The notes: generated by a model from the sequence alone, not told the origin. A stretch of 64,000 nt of DNA from JAJFJD01 sp965228975 (GCA_965228975.1 OZ245851.1:4898001-4962000); one strand, 5' to 3'; shown: positions 8,597 through 18,216, counted from the stretch's first letter. A program made the numbers and translations.

Positions 8597-9735
8597 TACG
8601 CGAGAGCTCTGGTTTCGCGGAACCGCCCATAGGTGTAGTAGGCGGCGCAGGCGCCCTCCGAGGACACCATACAGGATCCGATCGGATGTTCCGGTGTGCA
8701 CCCGTTGCCGAACAGCTTGCAGTCACGTGGGTGCTTGATTCCGCGAACGATCGCGGCACATTCACACGACTTGGCGTCAGGTACCGAGATTTTGGGCAAT
8801 TCGAACAGCTGTTCGGCATCAAATTCAGCGTAAGGCTGCTTGATTCGGAGGGCGCTGGACGGCACATGGCCAAAGCCGCGCCACTCGAATGAGGACCTTA
8901 CGTCGAACACATCGGCCATGAGGCGCTGTGCCTTCACGTTGCCATCGCGCTGGACGGCTCGGGTGTATTGGTTCTCGACCTCATGCTGGCCGGTGTTGAT
9001 CTGGCGGACTAGCATGAGTATGGACTGAATGACGTCGAGCGGTTCGAACCCGGCGATCACGACGGGCTTGTGGTATTCCTCTGCGCAAAACTCATAGGGC
9101 CGCGAGCCGATGATGACACTAACGTGGGCGGGCCCGATGAAACCGTCTATCGACGCCGTCTCGGGATCGCCGACCTCGGGTGGTTCAAGGATGCTTCGGA
9201 GCGCGGCGGGCGTCATCACGTGGTTGCAGAAGACCTTGAAATTCAGAAGGTTCTCTCGCTTGGCTGTGCGGATCGCAACGGCCGTCGCGGGCGTCGTGGT
9301 TTCGAACCCGATCGCGAAGAAAACAACCGTCCTGTTGGGGTTTTCGCGAGCAATATCGAGGGCGTCCAGCGCCGAGTAGATCATCCTGACATCGCCGCCT
9401 TCGGCCCTCGCCTTGAGGAGGTTCATGCGGTTGCTGCCCGGCACCCGCAGCATGTCGCCATAGCTGCACAGCACGACATCGGGTTGGCGCGCGAGTTCGA
9501 TAGCATTATCGATGCGGCCGATCGGCAGGACGCAGACCGGACAACCGGGGCCATGCACGAGGCGGATCGTGTCGGGCAGCAGATCCTCGATACCGTAGCG
9601 CGAGACCGCATGGGTGTGGCCGCCGCAAAATTCCATGAAGGTATACCGGCGGTCGGGCTCAGCCTCGGCCGCAATCGCTTCGGATAATGTGCGCGCCAGG
9701 CGCCTGTCCCTAAATTCGTCAATGTACTTCATCAT
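8596..9735 (-). CDS. hypD: Hydrogenase maturation protein HypD
   Basis: Iron-sulfur scaffold that, with HypC, assembles the Fe(CN)2CO group. In the 379-aa product the family motifs are clear: EFCGGHTH, HGPGCPVC, GFETT, and a C-terminal cysteine set (CECAAI, CKLFGNGCTP, GSCMVSSEGAC) for the 4Fe-4S cluster. It overlaps hypC by ATGA and hypE by one base. Confidence 0.97.
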   Translation of the reverse strand: MMKYIDEFRDRRLARTLSEAIAAEAEPDRRYTFMEFCGGHTHAVSRYGIEDLLPDTIRLVHGPGCPVCVLPIGRIDNAIELARQPDVVLCSYGDMLRVPGSNRMNLLKARAEGGDVRMIYSALDALDIARENPNRTVVFFAIGFETTTPATAVAIRTAKRENLLNFKVFCNHVMTPAALRSILEPPEVGDPETASIDGFIGPAHVSVIIGSRPYEFCAEEYHKPVVIAGFEPLDVIQSILMLVRQINTGQHEVENQYTRAVQRDGNVKAQRLMADVFDVRSSFEWRGFGHVPSSALRIKQPYAEFDAEQLFELPKISVPDAKSCECAAIVRGIKHPRDCKLFGNGCTPEHPIGSCMVSSEGACAAYYTYGRFRETRALA

Positions 9736-9965
9736 GCACGCCTCGGTGCCGCCGCTTCCAACTCCGTGACGAGTGCCAACGTGCGTTTTGCCTCTTCGGG
9801 GTCAAGAAGCGTCAGCGCAAAGCCGGCGTGCAAAATAACGAAATCCCCGACAGAGACTTCATCGAGCAGGGCAGTCGACACCGCCTTATGCACACCACCC
9901 AGATCGACCGTCGCCGACTCGTCATCGTGGAGGGCAATAACCTTCGCCGGTATCGCTAAACACAT
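9732..9965 (-). CDS. hypC: Hydrogenase assembly chaperone HypC
   Basis: Small (77 aa) chaperone that starts MCLAIPAKV. Cys2 binds iron and HypD, and later the large-subunit precursor. The beta-barrel residues VDLGGV and VGDFVILHAGFAL are conserved. It overlaps hypF by ten bases and hypD by four. Confidence 0.97.
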   Translation of the reverse strand: MCLAIPAKVIALHDDESATVDLGGVHKAVSTALLDEVSVGDFVILHAGFALTLLDPEEAKRTLALVTELEAAAPRRA

Positions 9966-12226
9966 GTTTCTCTCCCTTCGCCATCGGTATGCGCCGCCAC
10001 CCAGACCTGACCAAGGCTGAGACCGCCATCGTTTGGCGGCGCCTGACGCGGCAGCAGCGCGATCAGCCCACGGTTCTCTAGTGCCTTTATCAACCCTTCG
10101 GTCAGGACGCGATTGAGGAAACAGCCACCGGCCAGCACAATGGTGCGCAACTCCTCGGTGGCCGCCGCCTCTTCAACCCATTCGGCAAGACCGGCAATCA
10201 GCGTCCCATGAAACAACTCCGCGCCGCGAACGGGATCGTGGTCGACCAGCTGTTCAAGGAGCGGCAACAGGTCGAGCACCCCGTTTGACAGACGCCATCC
10301 TCCCGCCATGATCGACGGCCGTTTTACCAGCGCTTCGAGCTCCATCGGCGCCTGGCCTTCATAGCTTGCCGAATGACGAACCCGAAGCAAGCCGCACGCC
10401 GCGTCGAACAGCCGCCCGCAGCTCGTTGTTTCGGGCGCGGCAACACCATGCACCAGCATTTGTGCAAGCATCGCCGCCGCCGGCTGGTCGTCGAAGTAGG
10501 ACGCAATCTCTTGCGTACGGCCGAACCGATGCAACGCTGCGGCGCCCATGCGCCAAGGCTGTCGGGCCGCCGCGTCGCCGCCGGGCTGAGCGAGTGGCGC
10601 GAGATGGCCAAGACGGATGAACTCCGAACCGTCCACGCGCAGCAATTCACCGCCCCACGCCTCCCCACTTGGCCCGAGCCCAAATCCGTCGAGGGCCAGT
10701 CCCAACGCAGCTTCCGTGACGCCATGCTCGGCCATTACCGCCGCGACGTGGGCGTGGTGATGCTGTACTGGGACGGCCGAAATTCCAAGGTCTTGGGCAA
10801 AATGGGTCGAATGGAAATCCGGGTGCAGGTCATGGGCGACGCGCTCAGGCGTGACGTCAAGGATACCGGTGAGATGCTCCACGGTTTCGCTGAAAAAACG
10901 CCGCGATTCGCTCGTGTCCATATCGCCAATATGCTGCGACAGGTAGGCCTCGTCGCCACGGGTGACGCATATCGTCGTTTTCAAGTGCCCGCCCACCCCG
11001 AGAATGCAGGGCACCGGGTGCGCAAGCTTTATGGGCTGCGGTACATAGCCGCGGGCCCGGCGCACAAAAGCCGGCGCCCCGTGCACTATCCGCATGACCG
11101 AGTCGTCGCAGCGCACGACGATGGGCCGATCGTGTCCGACTACCGCGTCGGCGATGTCTGCAAGGCGGGTGTGCGCCTCCGTCTCAGAAATCACCAGCGG
11201 ATCACCGCCCGGATTAGCACTCGTCATCGTCAGAACAAGGTCGTGAGGCTCGCCGAGCCAGTCGACCCCGGCCGGCCGGCCGGCCGCCTCGTGAAAAAGG
11301 AGATAGTGGATGGGCGTCGAGGGCAGCATAATACCGAGCGTGTCGAGTTCTGGCGCGAGGGATGGCGCTAGGTCATCGACACGCCGCCTGGCAAGGACGA
11401 TGGGACGTGTCGGCGCCATCATCAGCGCTGCCTCCTCAGACGAGACTTCGGCAATTCTGCGCGCCGAAGCTACGTTTGCGGTCATCACCGCAAAGGGTTT
11501 TGCATCTCGTCGCTTGCGCCTGCGGAGGCGGGACACCGTGCTTTCGTTGCGCGCGTCGCAGACGAGATGAAAGCCACCGAGGCCTTTGAGTGCGATGATC
11601 TCGCCACGCTGTATTCGCCCCAATACCTCCTCAATCGGCATGGCCAAGCGCGGCCCGCAGGCAGAACAGGCAATCGGTTGTGCGTGGAACCGACGGTTCA
11701 GCGAGTCGTCATACTCGGCCGCGCAATCGGGGCAGAGAGGGAAAGCAGCCATCGACGTTTGCGGTCGGTCGTAAGGCAGGCGGTGGGTGATCGTATAGCG
11801 CGGACCGCAGTTGGTGCAGTTGATGAACGGATAGCGGTAAAACCGATCAAAGGGGTCGAAAAGGTCGGCGAGGCAGTCGTCGCACACGGCAGCATCGGGT
11901 GTGACTCCGGTCGCGACCGGACCGCAGACCGTAGAGACAATTCTGAAGCCGTTATCCGACCGGGGAGGAACCACCTCCGCGTCGCATCGATCGATGCGTG
12001 CCAAAGGTGGGGGACCTCGCTTGAGCGCGTCCAGAAAGTACTCGACTCCGGCTCCCTGCACCTCGGTCAGCACGCCGTTGCCGTCGTTACGCACCCATCC
12101 GGTCAATTGGTTCTCGGTAGCGAGGCGGTAAATGAAGGGTCGGAAGCCGACACCCTGTACCGCGCCTCGCACGCGCACGCGAAGCCTGCGAACCGGCTTG
12201 GCGAAAGGCTTTGCTACGGCGGGCAC
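9956..12226 (-). CDS. hypF: Carbamoyltransferase HypF
   Basis: Makes thiocarboxamide on HypE from carbamoyl phosphate. The 756-aa product shows all modules in order: an acylphosphatase domain (RVRGAVQGVGFRPFIYRLA), two zinc-finger pairs (CDDC/CTNC and CPDC/CSAC), a YrdC-like domain (IALKGLGGFHLVCDA), and a Kae1-like domain with VQHHHAHVAAVMAEHG. Length and order are normal. The start lies 9 bp after hypB. Confidence 0.97.
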   Translation of the reverse strand: MPAVAKPFAKPVRRLRVRVRGAVQGVGFRPFIYRLATENQLTGWVRNDGNGVLTEVQGAGVEYFLDALKRGPPPLARIDRCDAEVVPPRSDNGFRIVSTVCGPVATGVTPDAAVCDDCLADLFDPFDRFYRYPFINCTNCGPRYTITHRLPYDRPQTSMAAFPLCPDCAAEYDDSLNRRFHAQPIACSACGPRLAMPIEEVLGRIQRGEIIALKGLGGFHLVCDARNESTVSRLRRRKRRDAKPFAVMTANVASARRIAEVSSEEAALMMAPTRPIVLARRRVDDLAPSLAPELDTLGIMLPSTPIHYLLFHEAAGRPAGVDWLGEPHDLVLTMTSANPGGDPLVISETEAHTRLADIADAVVGHDRPIVVRCDDSVMRIVHGAPAFVRRARGYVPQPIKLAHPVPCILGVGGHLKTTICVTRGDEAYLSQHIGDMDTSESRRFFSETVEHLTGILDVTPERVAHDLHPDFHSTHFAQDLGISAVPVQHHHAHVAAVMAEHGVTEAALGLALDGFGLGPSGEAWGGELLRVDGSEFIRLGHLAPLAQPGGDAAARQPWRMGAAALHRFGRTQEIASYFDDQPAAAMLAQMLVHGVAAPETTSCGRLFDAACGLLRVRHSASYEGQAPMELEALVKRPSIMAGGWRLSNGVLDLLPLLEQLVDHDPVRGAELFHGTLIAGLAEWVEEAAATEELRTIVLAGGCFLNRVLTEGLIKALENRGLIALLPRQAPPNDGGLSLGQVWVAAHTDGEGRETCV

Positions 12227-12235
12227 GGTGCGACC

Positions 12236-13072
12236 CTACTCTGCTGCAACAGAGGCGTCAGCCGGGTCCGCATTACTCGCTGCCGCCCGCGCAGCACCAG
12301 CTTTAAGCCAGGCGTGCCACTGCTCGATACCAACGCCCCGTGCCGCCGACAACTCTATAACGTCAATACCGGGCTTGATGCGCCGGGCGTATTCAACGCA
12401 CCGGGCAACATCGAATTCCAGATGCGGCAAAAGGTCGATCTTATTGATGATCATGAGATCGGCCGCAGCAAACATGTCGGGATATTTTAGCGGCTTGTCT
12501 TCCCCCTCTGTCACCGACAGGACAACGACCTTGTGGTGTTCGCCGAGATCGAAACTGGCCGGGCAAACCAGATTGCCGACATTTTCGATGAACAGGACAC
12601 CGCCCCGGACCAACTCAAGCCGCTCGACGGCATGACCGATCATGTGCGCATCGAGATGGCAGACCTTGCCGGTATTGATCTGTATCGCCGGCACACCCGC
12701 AGCGCGAATGCGCTCTGCATCACGCGAAGTATGCTGATCGCCTTCGATGACGTTCAAAGGTAAATGCTTCCCGAGTCCCTCGGCCGTACGCGCGAGCAGC
12801 GTTGTCTTGCCCGAGCCCGGGCTGGAAACGAGATTGACGGCGAACACGCCAAGTTCACCGAATAAATGGCGGTTGGCTTGCGCGAAAACCGCGTTCTTTT
12901 CCAGGAGGTCTCGTTCGAGGGTCACGAGACGCACATCCGCATCGCTCTTGCCGTGGCAATGGGGCGCATCCTCTATGGGGGACATGGATGCAGGCATCGT
13001 TGGTTCAGCGCCTTTGCCCTGATTTGCAACGTCTTTCCCGTCCGTACTGCCGCAACCGCAAATAGTACACAT
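12236..13072 (-). CDS. hypB: Hydrogenase nickel incorporation GTPase HypB
   Basis: Inserts nickel with HypA, driven by GTP hydrolysis. The 278-aa product starts MCTICGCG, the high-affinity nickel site. It has the P-loop SSPGSGKTT, the internal metal site around CHLDAH and GNLVCPASFDLGE, and NKIDLLP for guanine. A short histidine-containing stretch (HCHGKSD) is present, but not the long His tract of nickel-storing HypB proteins. The start overlaps the hypA stop (TGATG). Confidence 0.97.
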   Translation of the reverse strand: MCTICGCGSTDGKDVANQGKGAEPTMPASMSPIEDAPHCHGKSDADVRLVTLERDLLEKNAVFAQANRHLFGELGVFAVNLVSSPGSGKTTLLARTAEGLGKHLPLNVIEGDQHTSRDAERIRAAGVPAIQINTGKVCHLDAHMIGHAVERLELVRGGVLFIENVGNLVCPASFDLGEHHKVVVLSVTEGEDKPLKYPDMFAAADLMIINKIDLLPHLEFDVARCVEYARRIKPGIDVIELSAARGVGIEQWHAWLKAGAARAAASNADPADASVAAE

Positions 13073-13413
13073 CAGTGAACCTCCAAATCTTTGATCCGCA
13101 TCTGGTCACCGCCGCAAATCTCGAGCCGATGGCCACCACATGCATGACAGGCGATACCCCATCGGTCGGTCTCTCCCCGCGCGCCACAATCTTCGCACAG
13201 AACCTGGGCGGGTAGTGTGATGATCTCCAGCCGCGCGCCTTCAGCAACCGTCCCTTTGGTGGCCGTGTCAAAGCAGAACCGCAGCGCTTCAGGCTCGACG
13301 CAGGAAAGCATGCCAATCTCCATGCGCACCGTTTCCACCCGTTGGAACTCTTGCAGGATCGCCTCCCGTTCGATGATCTCCACCATGTTATGGCTCAGCG
13401 CTAACTCATGCAT
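13072..13413 (-). CDS. hypA: Hydrogenase nickel chaperone HypA
   Basis: Binds nickel through the N-terminal MHE motif (starts MHELALSHNMVEI) and zinc through two CxxC pairs (CEDCGARG and CHACGG). The length, 113 aa, is typical. It works with HypB on the hydrogenase large subunit encoded about 7 kb upstream in the same operon. Confidence 0.97.
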   Translation of the reverse strand: MHELALSHNMVEIIEREAILQEFQRVETVRMEIGMLSCVEPEALRFCFDTATKGTVAEGARLEIITLPAQVLCEDCGARGETDRWGIACHACGGHRLEICGGDQMRIKDLEVH

Positions 13414-13415
13414 GA

Positions 13416-13970
13416 TCAGCGTCCTTCTCGCGACAGAACTGCCTGGCCAAATCCAGCATTTTGTTTGTTCATGCGTAACTCGAGCGCACCAGACAACGCC
13501 TCTTCAACCCTTTCAGCGGCTCGGGCCACCGCGATCGACAAGACGCCGCCGGACCTGACATCGGCCGGTTGTATGGCAAGCAGAACCAAACGCGCCTGGG
13601 TCCGCGCCGCGAGGTATTCCGCCGTCATACCCAGCGAGAGCGCATGACAGGAAAGCCCGGCAGGACCGATGCTGTCGGGGTCAAAGAGACGGCATTCTCC
13701 GGGACAGCCACCAAAATCCATGGCGTCGATGATGAGAACGGTATCGGGACAGGATCGCGCCACATTTTCGAGATAATTCTCCGGAACGGAGCCGGCGTCG
13801 ATGGCAAGCGCACGGCACTTCTTGGCAAGCCTCTCGGCGATCAGTGAGCCGACGCCGTCATCGCGCCGATCCCGATTGCCGACGCCGAGAAGGCAAACGC
13901 GTCCGGATAGAAACCCCGCCGACTGAACGACTTCGAGGAATTTGACTGCATCGTCTGGTGTCGCAATCAT
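13416..13970 (-). CDS. HycI/HyaD-family hydrogenase maturation endopeptidase
   Basis: Removes the C-terminal peptide of the large subunit after nickel insertion. The 184-aa product has the M52 peptidase motif GVGNRDRRDDGVG, whose Asp helps bind nickel, followed by AIDAGSVPENYLE and IIDAMDFGG. I prefer the ATG at 13970, which has GGGAAAGG just upstream; an in-frame ATG at 13997 lacks a ribosome site. Its presence fits the large subunit, which keeps a 44-residue tail after its last cysteine motif. Confidence 0.9.
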   Translation of the reverse strand: MIATPDDAVKFLEVVQSAGFLSGRVCLLGVGNRDRRDDGVGSLIAERLAKKCRALAIDAGSVPENYLENVARSCPDTVLIIDAMDFGGCPGECRLFDPDSIGPAGLSCHALSLGMTAEYLAARTQARLVLLAIQPADVRSGGVLSIAVARAAERVEEALSGALELRMNKQNAGFGQAVLSREGR

Positions 13971-14027
13971 GATGCCTTTCCCATAGAAACGATCCATGCA
14001 AGCTTTCGTGCCATTCGCCCTCTCCCG

Positions 14028-14639
14028 TCACACGACACCAGCCGTCTTGCGACGGCATTTTGGGCATTGCAGGGCTAGGCGGTCACTGCGGAGCACATTG
14101 TCGCTTTCGCCCCTGACACCCTCGTCGATCAATCCGAGTTCCCGCCCCCGGTAAACCATCAAGGTGGGATTCGCGAAAGCAAGCGGCCCCAGCCGACGGA
14201 TCAACCAACGGATTTGATCGACCGGCGCGAGCACCGAGCCGCACAGTTCGCACAGCAGTAATTCTTTCTCGACCCGCTCTTCGAATTCCTCCGGCGAGAA
14301 ACCCGCTGAATCAAATTCGGCGCTGAGCTTGATCCCCGCTCCGGTCGGACAATGGCGCTCGCACTGGCCACACAAGATGCAGGCGTCGAGATGCTGAACC
14401 AGCCGGCGTCTGGGGGGCGACGCGTCAAGATCGTCGACGACATCGATGCACTTCGGCGGGCACACCTCGGCACAGGCGCCACAGCCGATACAGTCCGCTT
14501 CGTCGAATCTCGGGCGACCGCGGAAACCCGCAAACCCCTCCTGCGGCTCGGCGGGAAATCGCCTAGGGTAAGGCGGTGAAAGCACCGCTCGAACAATGTG
14601 CGAGAGAATTCGGGGCTGCAGGAAACTCGGCAGTCTCAT
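14028..14639 (-). CDS. NuoI/HycF-like ferredoxin subunit of hydrogenase
   Basis: Electron-transfer arm protein (203 aa) with two 4Fe-4S motifs: CIGCGACAEVCPP and CILCGQCERHCPTG. After residue ~125 there is a further CELC pair and, near the end, CPKC, which may form a zinc or rubredoxin-like site as in some HycF/HyfH-type subunits. It overlaps mrpG by four bases, so the ferredoxin subunit is translated with the antiporter genes rather than with the other core subunits. Confidence 0.88.
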   Translation of the reverse strand: MRLPSFLQPRILSHIVRAVLSPPYPRRFPAEPQEGFAGFRGRPRFDEADCIGCGACAEVCPPKCIDVVDDLDASPPRRRLVQHLDACILCGQCERHCPTGAGIKLSAEFDSAGFSPEEFEERVEKELLLCELCGSVLAPVDQIRWLIRRLGPLAFANPTLMVYRGRELGLIDEGVRGESDNVLRSDRLALQCPKCRRKTAGVV

Positions 14640-15004
14640 GAATCCCCTCCCTCCTCTGCGCCCGTTTTCCCTGATCCCGGGGCCTGATCCTCACGGTACC
14701 TGTCCACTACACTGCCGTCCCAAAGCCTGATCCCCGAAAGATGTGCCGCCTGCGCCAACGCATGCGCGGCGGTTGGGGAAGTCATCAGGATGAAGGCGAT
14801 GCAGATGACGCCTTTGACCGCGCCGGACACCGATTCGAGCAGGATTAGGCTACCGGCGAGGATAAAACACGTCCCAACCGTAACGCATTTGGTGCCTGAC
14901 TGAAGACGATTATAGACGTCCGGCAGACGCAGGAGCCCGATGCACCCGAAAATGTCGAAAAGGACGCCGATCACGACCAGGGTCACGCCCAGGATCTCAA
15001 CCAT
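14636..15004 (-). CDS. mrpG: Mrp/Mnh antiporter subunit G (MbhC-like)
   Basis: Small membrane subunit (122 aa) with three hydrophobic helices. The family signature GLLRLPDVYNRLQSGTK is near residue 25-40. It is part of the cation antiporter module joined to the hydrogenase. It overlaps mrpF by eight bases and the downstream ferredoxin gene by four. Confidence 0.9.
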   Translation of the reverse strand: MVEILGVTLVVIGVLFDIFGCIGLLRLPDVYNRLQSGTKCVTVGTCFILAGSLILLESVSGAVKGVICIAFILMTSPTAAHALAQAAHLSGIRLWDGSVVDRYREDQAPGSGKTGAEEGGDS

Positions 15005-15266
15005 GCGGCTTCCTCCGCCCCAAATACTTGGCCAGAGCCAAGGTGCCGACGAAGCTGATCAGGGCCCAGACGATTGCCACGTTCAACAAGTACTCCTTAC
15101 CCGTCAGCGCAGTAAGGATGCCGACAAACCCGACGACGACCGTACCCAGTATATCAATCGCGACCATGCGATCCGGCGCAGTCGGGCCGCGCCCGATGCG
15201 ATACAAGCACATGGCGCAGCAACCAACTAATCCCGCAACCAAGGGAATAAAGAGAGCGTCAAGCAT
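14997..15266 (-). CDS. mrpF: Mrp/Mnh antiporter subunit F (MbhB-like)
   Basis: An 89-aa subunit with three membrane helices and the conserved GPTAPDRMVAIDILGT segment of MrpF/MnhF. It sits 12 bp after mrpE in the standard E-F-G order. Confidence 0.9.
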   Translation of the reverse strand: MLDALFIPLVAGLVGCCAMCLYRIGRGPTAPDRMVAIDILGTVVVGFVGILTALTGKEYLLNVAIVWALISFVGTLALAKYLGRRKPHG

Positions 15267-15278
15267 CCGATCGTTCCG

Positions 15279-15857
15279 TCATTGTCGCCACTCGAAAATC
15301 TTCTCGATAAACCATTCAAAACGTCCCACTATCGCTTTCGTCGCCTCCTCTTCGTCCACCGAGGTAACGTTGATCCAGTGGATGTAGAGAGTGCCGTCCT
15401 CGGTGATATCGATGGTCAGCGTACCGGGCGTCAGAGTGATGCAATTGGCCAGCAGCGTTCGCGCGGAGGCGGTGCGAAGTTTGGTGCGGGCGCGAACGAT
15501 GCCGGGCCGGATCGGCATGGCTGGGTGAAGAACACGATACGCCACATCGACATTCGCCTTGACCACGTAATAGGCAAAGACGAACAGGTAGATGAGTGCC
15601 CAGAGATAGCGTTCGGGCTGCAGTAACCGACCGTAGTGCGGAGCAAAGGTTTCGCGCGGCAGCAGGGCGATCGCCGCAGCAACGACTAGGCCGATGGCCA
15701 CATCTCCCCACAAGGGACTGCCATCGACCGGACCCACCGGCCAGACCATCAACAGCCAGAACAAGAATATGGCGGCGAAAAGCACACTGCGGCCGATTAC
15801 CTTTTGGCCGGTCGTGGCTTCGCGCCTCTGGTTTTGCTCCTCAACGATTTCGCTCAT
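15279..15857 (-). CDS. mrpE: Mrp/Mnh antiporter subunit E (MbhA-like)
   Basis: 192-aa MrpE family protein. Two or three N-terminal helices (LFAAIFLFWLLMV) are followed by a cytoplasmic domain with LLANCITLTPGTLTIDI, the hallmark of MrpE. I start at 15857, preceded by GGGAAAAAG; the longer frame to 15995 enters mrpD. Confidence 0.9.
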   Translation of the reverse strand: MSEIVEEQNQRREATTGQKVIGRSVLFAAIFLFWLLMVWPVGPVDGSPLWGDVAIGLVVAAAIALLPRETFAPHYGRLLQPERYLWALIYLFVFAYYVVKANVDVAYRVLHPAMPIRPGIVRARTKLRTASARTLLANCITLTPGTLTIDITEDGTLYIHWINVTSVDEEEATKAIVGRFEWFIEKIFEWRQ

Positions 15858-15891
15858 TCGCTTTTTCCCAATAGTCGCGTCTCCGCTCCCG

Positions 15892-17343
15892 TTACAATGA
15901 AAAGACGCCATCAAGCAGCGCATCGGCTGCCGGCCCAACCAGATAGGGGCTCTCGAGTCCGCCAACCACGAGCGCCGATAGCGCGATGCAGCCAATGGCC
16001 AGGAAAATCATCGCTGCTGCCATCAGCCGTGGTTCGCCTTGGGCGTCGGTTGCCAGGGACGTTGGAGCACCGAAGAATGCATGTCGCTGCACCTTTAGCT
16101 GATAGGCCAGCGTCACGATGCTCATGGCCACGGCGGCTGCTGCGAATCCGTATGCACCGGCCTGAACGCAAGCCAAGACAATGATGAGCTTGCTCCAGAA
16201 CCCGTTCAGCGGCGGAATGCCGGCGACGGACATGGATGCCAACAGCGACGTTGCGCCCGTTACCGGGATCATTCGGTTAAGCCCACCGAGCTTGTGGAGA
16301 TCTCGGCTGCCGGTCGTGTATTCGATGGTACCGGCATTCAGGAACAGCAGGGATTTGAAAAGCGAATGGTTGGCCAGATGGTAGAGTGCGCCGACGACGC
16401 CGAGCGGCGTTCCAAGCCCAAGCCCGAGCACAATGTATCCCACCTGGTTGATGGAGCTGTAGGCGAATAGGCGTTTGATGTCTTGCTGGCCGGTCGCCAT
16501 CAGCCCGCCGACGACCATTGAGATGGCGCCAAGCCAGCGCAGCACCTCGAATGTTCCGTCACTGACGCCGAACACGTTGAACAGGAGACGGGCCAGGACA
16601 TAGATTCCGATCGACTTGCTTAGCACGCCGGAGAGCGCGGCCGAGACCGGAGCGGGCGCCGCGGAATAGGCATCGGGCAACCACGCATGAAAGGGGACGA
16701 GAGCAGCCTTTAGGGCGAAGCCGCAGAGAAACAGCGCGACCGCCAGAAGCAACGGTGACGACATGCCGGTCGCCGACACGCGCGACGCGATATGGGCCAT
16801 GTTGAGGGTGCCAACCATGCCATAGACCAGCGCCACGCCGATGAGGATGAGGGTCGAGGCGAGTGTACCCAGAACGGCATACTTGAAAGAGGCTTCGAGT
16901 TCCTCCCGACTGCGGCCGAAGGCGACCAACGAATAGGAAGCCACGGCGGCGACTTCCATAAAGACATAAAGGTTGAACAGATCGCCTGCCAGAATCACGC
17001 CGTTCATACCGGCAACGAGTAGGAGCAAGAGGCTGTAGTAGTGGTGCTTTTGGGTGAAGCGGCGCATATAGTCGACGGAGTAGACGGCAGATGTTAGCGC
17101 CACAACACTGACGACGATCAGCATCAGGGATGCCAGGGGATCGAGCCGCAAGTCGATCCCAATCGGGGTCGGCCACGCACCCATGTGATAGGTGGATTGC
17201 ACGCCGATGCTGGCGACGGCCAGGATGCCAAGCGCAGCCAAAGTACCGCTGGTGATGTAGTCGCCAACACCCGGTCGCCCGCGCGCAACCAGGGGCATCA
17301 GGAATGCCGCCGCCAATGGTATGGCTATGAATAGCGGGCTCAT
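15892..17343 (-). CDS. mrpD: Mrp antiporter subunit D (NuoN/M-like, MbhH-like)
   Basis: 483-aa polytopic antiporter-like subunit that carries protons or sodium through a chain of charged residues in the membrane. The key residues are present: Glu130 in LYVFMEVAAVASYSLV (the TM5 glutamate), Lys212 in ALKAALVPFHAW, and Lys243 in the SKSIG segment. This suggests a working ion path, unlike the larger homologue encoded upstream at 18781-20676. Confidence 0.92.
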   Translation of the reverse strand: MSPLFIAIPLAAAFLMPLVARGRPGVGDYITSGTLAALGILAVASIGVQSTYHMGAWPTPIGIDLRLDPLASLMLIVVSVVALTSAVYSVDYMRRFTQKHHYYSLLLLLVAGMNGVILAGDLFNLYVFMEVAAVASYSLVAFGRSREELEASFKYAVLGTLASTLILIGVALVYGMVGTLNMAHIASRVSATGMSSPLLLAVALFLCGFALKAALVPFHAWLPDAYSAAPAPVSAALSGVLSKSIGIYVLARLLFNVFGVSDGTFEVLRWLGAISMVVGGLMATGQQDIKRLFAYSSINQVGYIVLGLGLGTPLGVVGALYHLANHSLFKSLLFLNAGTIEYTTGSRDLHKLGGLNRMIPVTGATSLLASMSVAGIPPLNGFWSKLIIVLACVQAGAYGFAAAAVAMSIVTLAYQLKVQRHAFFGAPTSLATDAQGEPRLMAAAMIFLAIGCIALSALVVGGLESPYLVGPAADALLDGVFSL

Positions 17344-17380
17344 CAGGTCACCATCGATCCCATATTCATGGCTCTCGAAC

Positions 17381-17728
17381 CTAACCTCGCAACCGCGTCA
17401 TGAAGGTCACATCGAAGCTGCCGTGGCGCTCGTGCAGCCGAACACACAGGGCCACCATCAGCGCCAGTATCCCCAGCCCAATGACGATTGAGGTCAGTAC
17501 AAGCGCTTGCGGCAAAGGGTCCACCGCACTTGCCGCAAAGATCGCCGGCGCCGCCCCGGGATCCACGATGGGTGGACGCCCTTCGGTACGGTAGCCGATC
17601 AGAATGAACAGCAGATTCACGCCGTGCTGCATGATCAACAGACAGATCACGATCTTCAGCGCGTCTCGCTTCACCACAACGCCGTAGAGACCAATGATGA
17701 TCAACAGGAGACAGAGGGAGTAGATCAT
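17381..17728 (-). CDS. mrpC: Mrp antiporter subunit C (NuoK-like, MbhG-like)
   Basis: 115-aa NuoK-type protein with three helices. The typical segment LIMQHGVNLLFILIGY and DPLPQALVLTSIVIG are visible. It overlaps mrpB by four bases. Confidence 0.92.
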   Translation of the reverse strand: MIYSLCLLLIIIGLYGVVVKRDALKIVICLLIMQHGVNLLFILIGYRTEGRPPIVDPGAAPAIFAASAVDPLPQALVLTSIVIGLGILALMVALCVRLHERHGSFDVTFMTRLRG

Positions 17729-18216
17729 TTTTCTTTATTCACCTCGTTTCGTCTGTCGCTCGGCAACTCGGTCGCAGACGCAGCCAGCGCTGCGACCACC
17801 AGAAACAGTGAACTCGCGACCATCAGTCCAATCCCAATGTTGGCAAGAGGGATTATCCCCCCGCTGAACAAAGTGAAACGCGCCTCTTCCGATGTCCCAA
17901 TGAAATTCTGAAAAAAGGCGCCACCGGCCATCCAAATTCCCATGATGGCGAGCGCAAGGAACAGAAGAACACCGGCGCACTTTAGTAACGACGCCGCCCG
18001 CTTCTTGAAATCGGCCTGTTCGGGCGCGAAGCCGCCTGCCAAGGACGGCAAGATGAAGGCGCAGGCGACGATGATGCCGCCTTCGAAACCACCGCCCGGC
18101 GTAATGTGACCGTACAGCGCTACGTAAATGCCATAAGCAAGGATAAAGCCCTTGAGCCACCGCACCACGGTCTGCACGATTTCGCCCATACTTTCGTTTG
18201 ACGGATTCTTGTTCAT
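17725..18216 (-). CDS. mrpB: Mrp antiporter subunit B (MbhF-like)
   Basis: 163-aa protein with the MnhB domain: four helices and the signature YGHITPGGGFEGGIIVA near residues 39-55. Start 18216 overlaps the upstream stop (ATGA); the longer frame to 18306 lies in the preceding gene. Confidence 0.92.
   Translation of the reverse strand: MNKNPSNESMGEIVQTVVRWLKGFILAYGIYVALYGHITPGGGFEGGIIVACAFILPSLAGGFAPEQADFKKRAASLLKCAGVLLFLALAIMGIWMAGGAFFQNFIGTSEEARFTLFSGGIIPLANIGIGLMVASSLFLVVAALAASATELPSDRRNEVNKEK

Noticed and set aside
10373..12490. Plus-strand frames of 332 and 307 aa over hypF and hypB
   Set aside because: Antisense to well-defined Hyp genes and without domains or ribosome sites.
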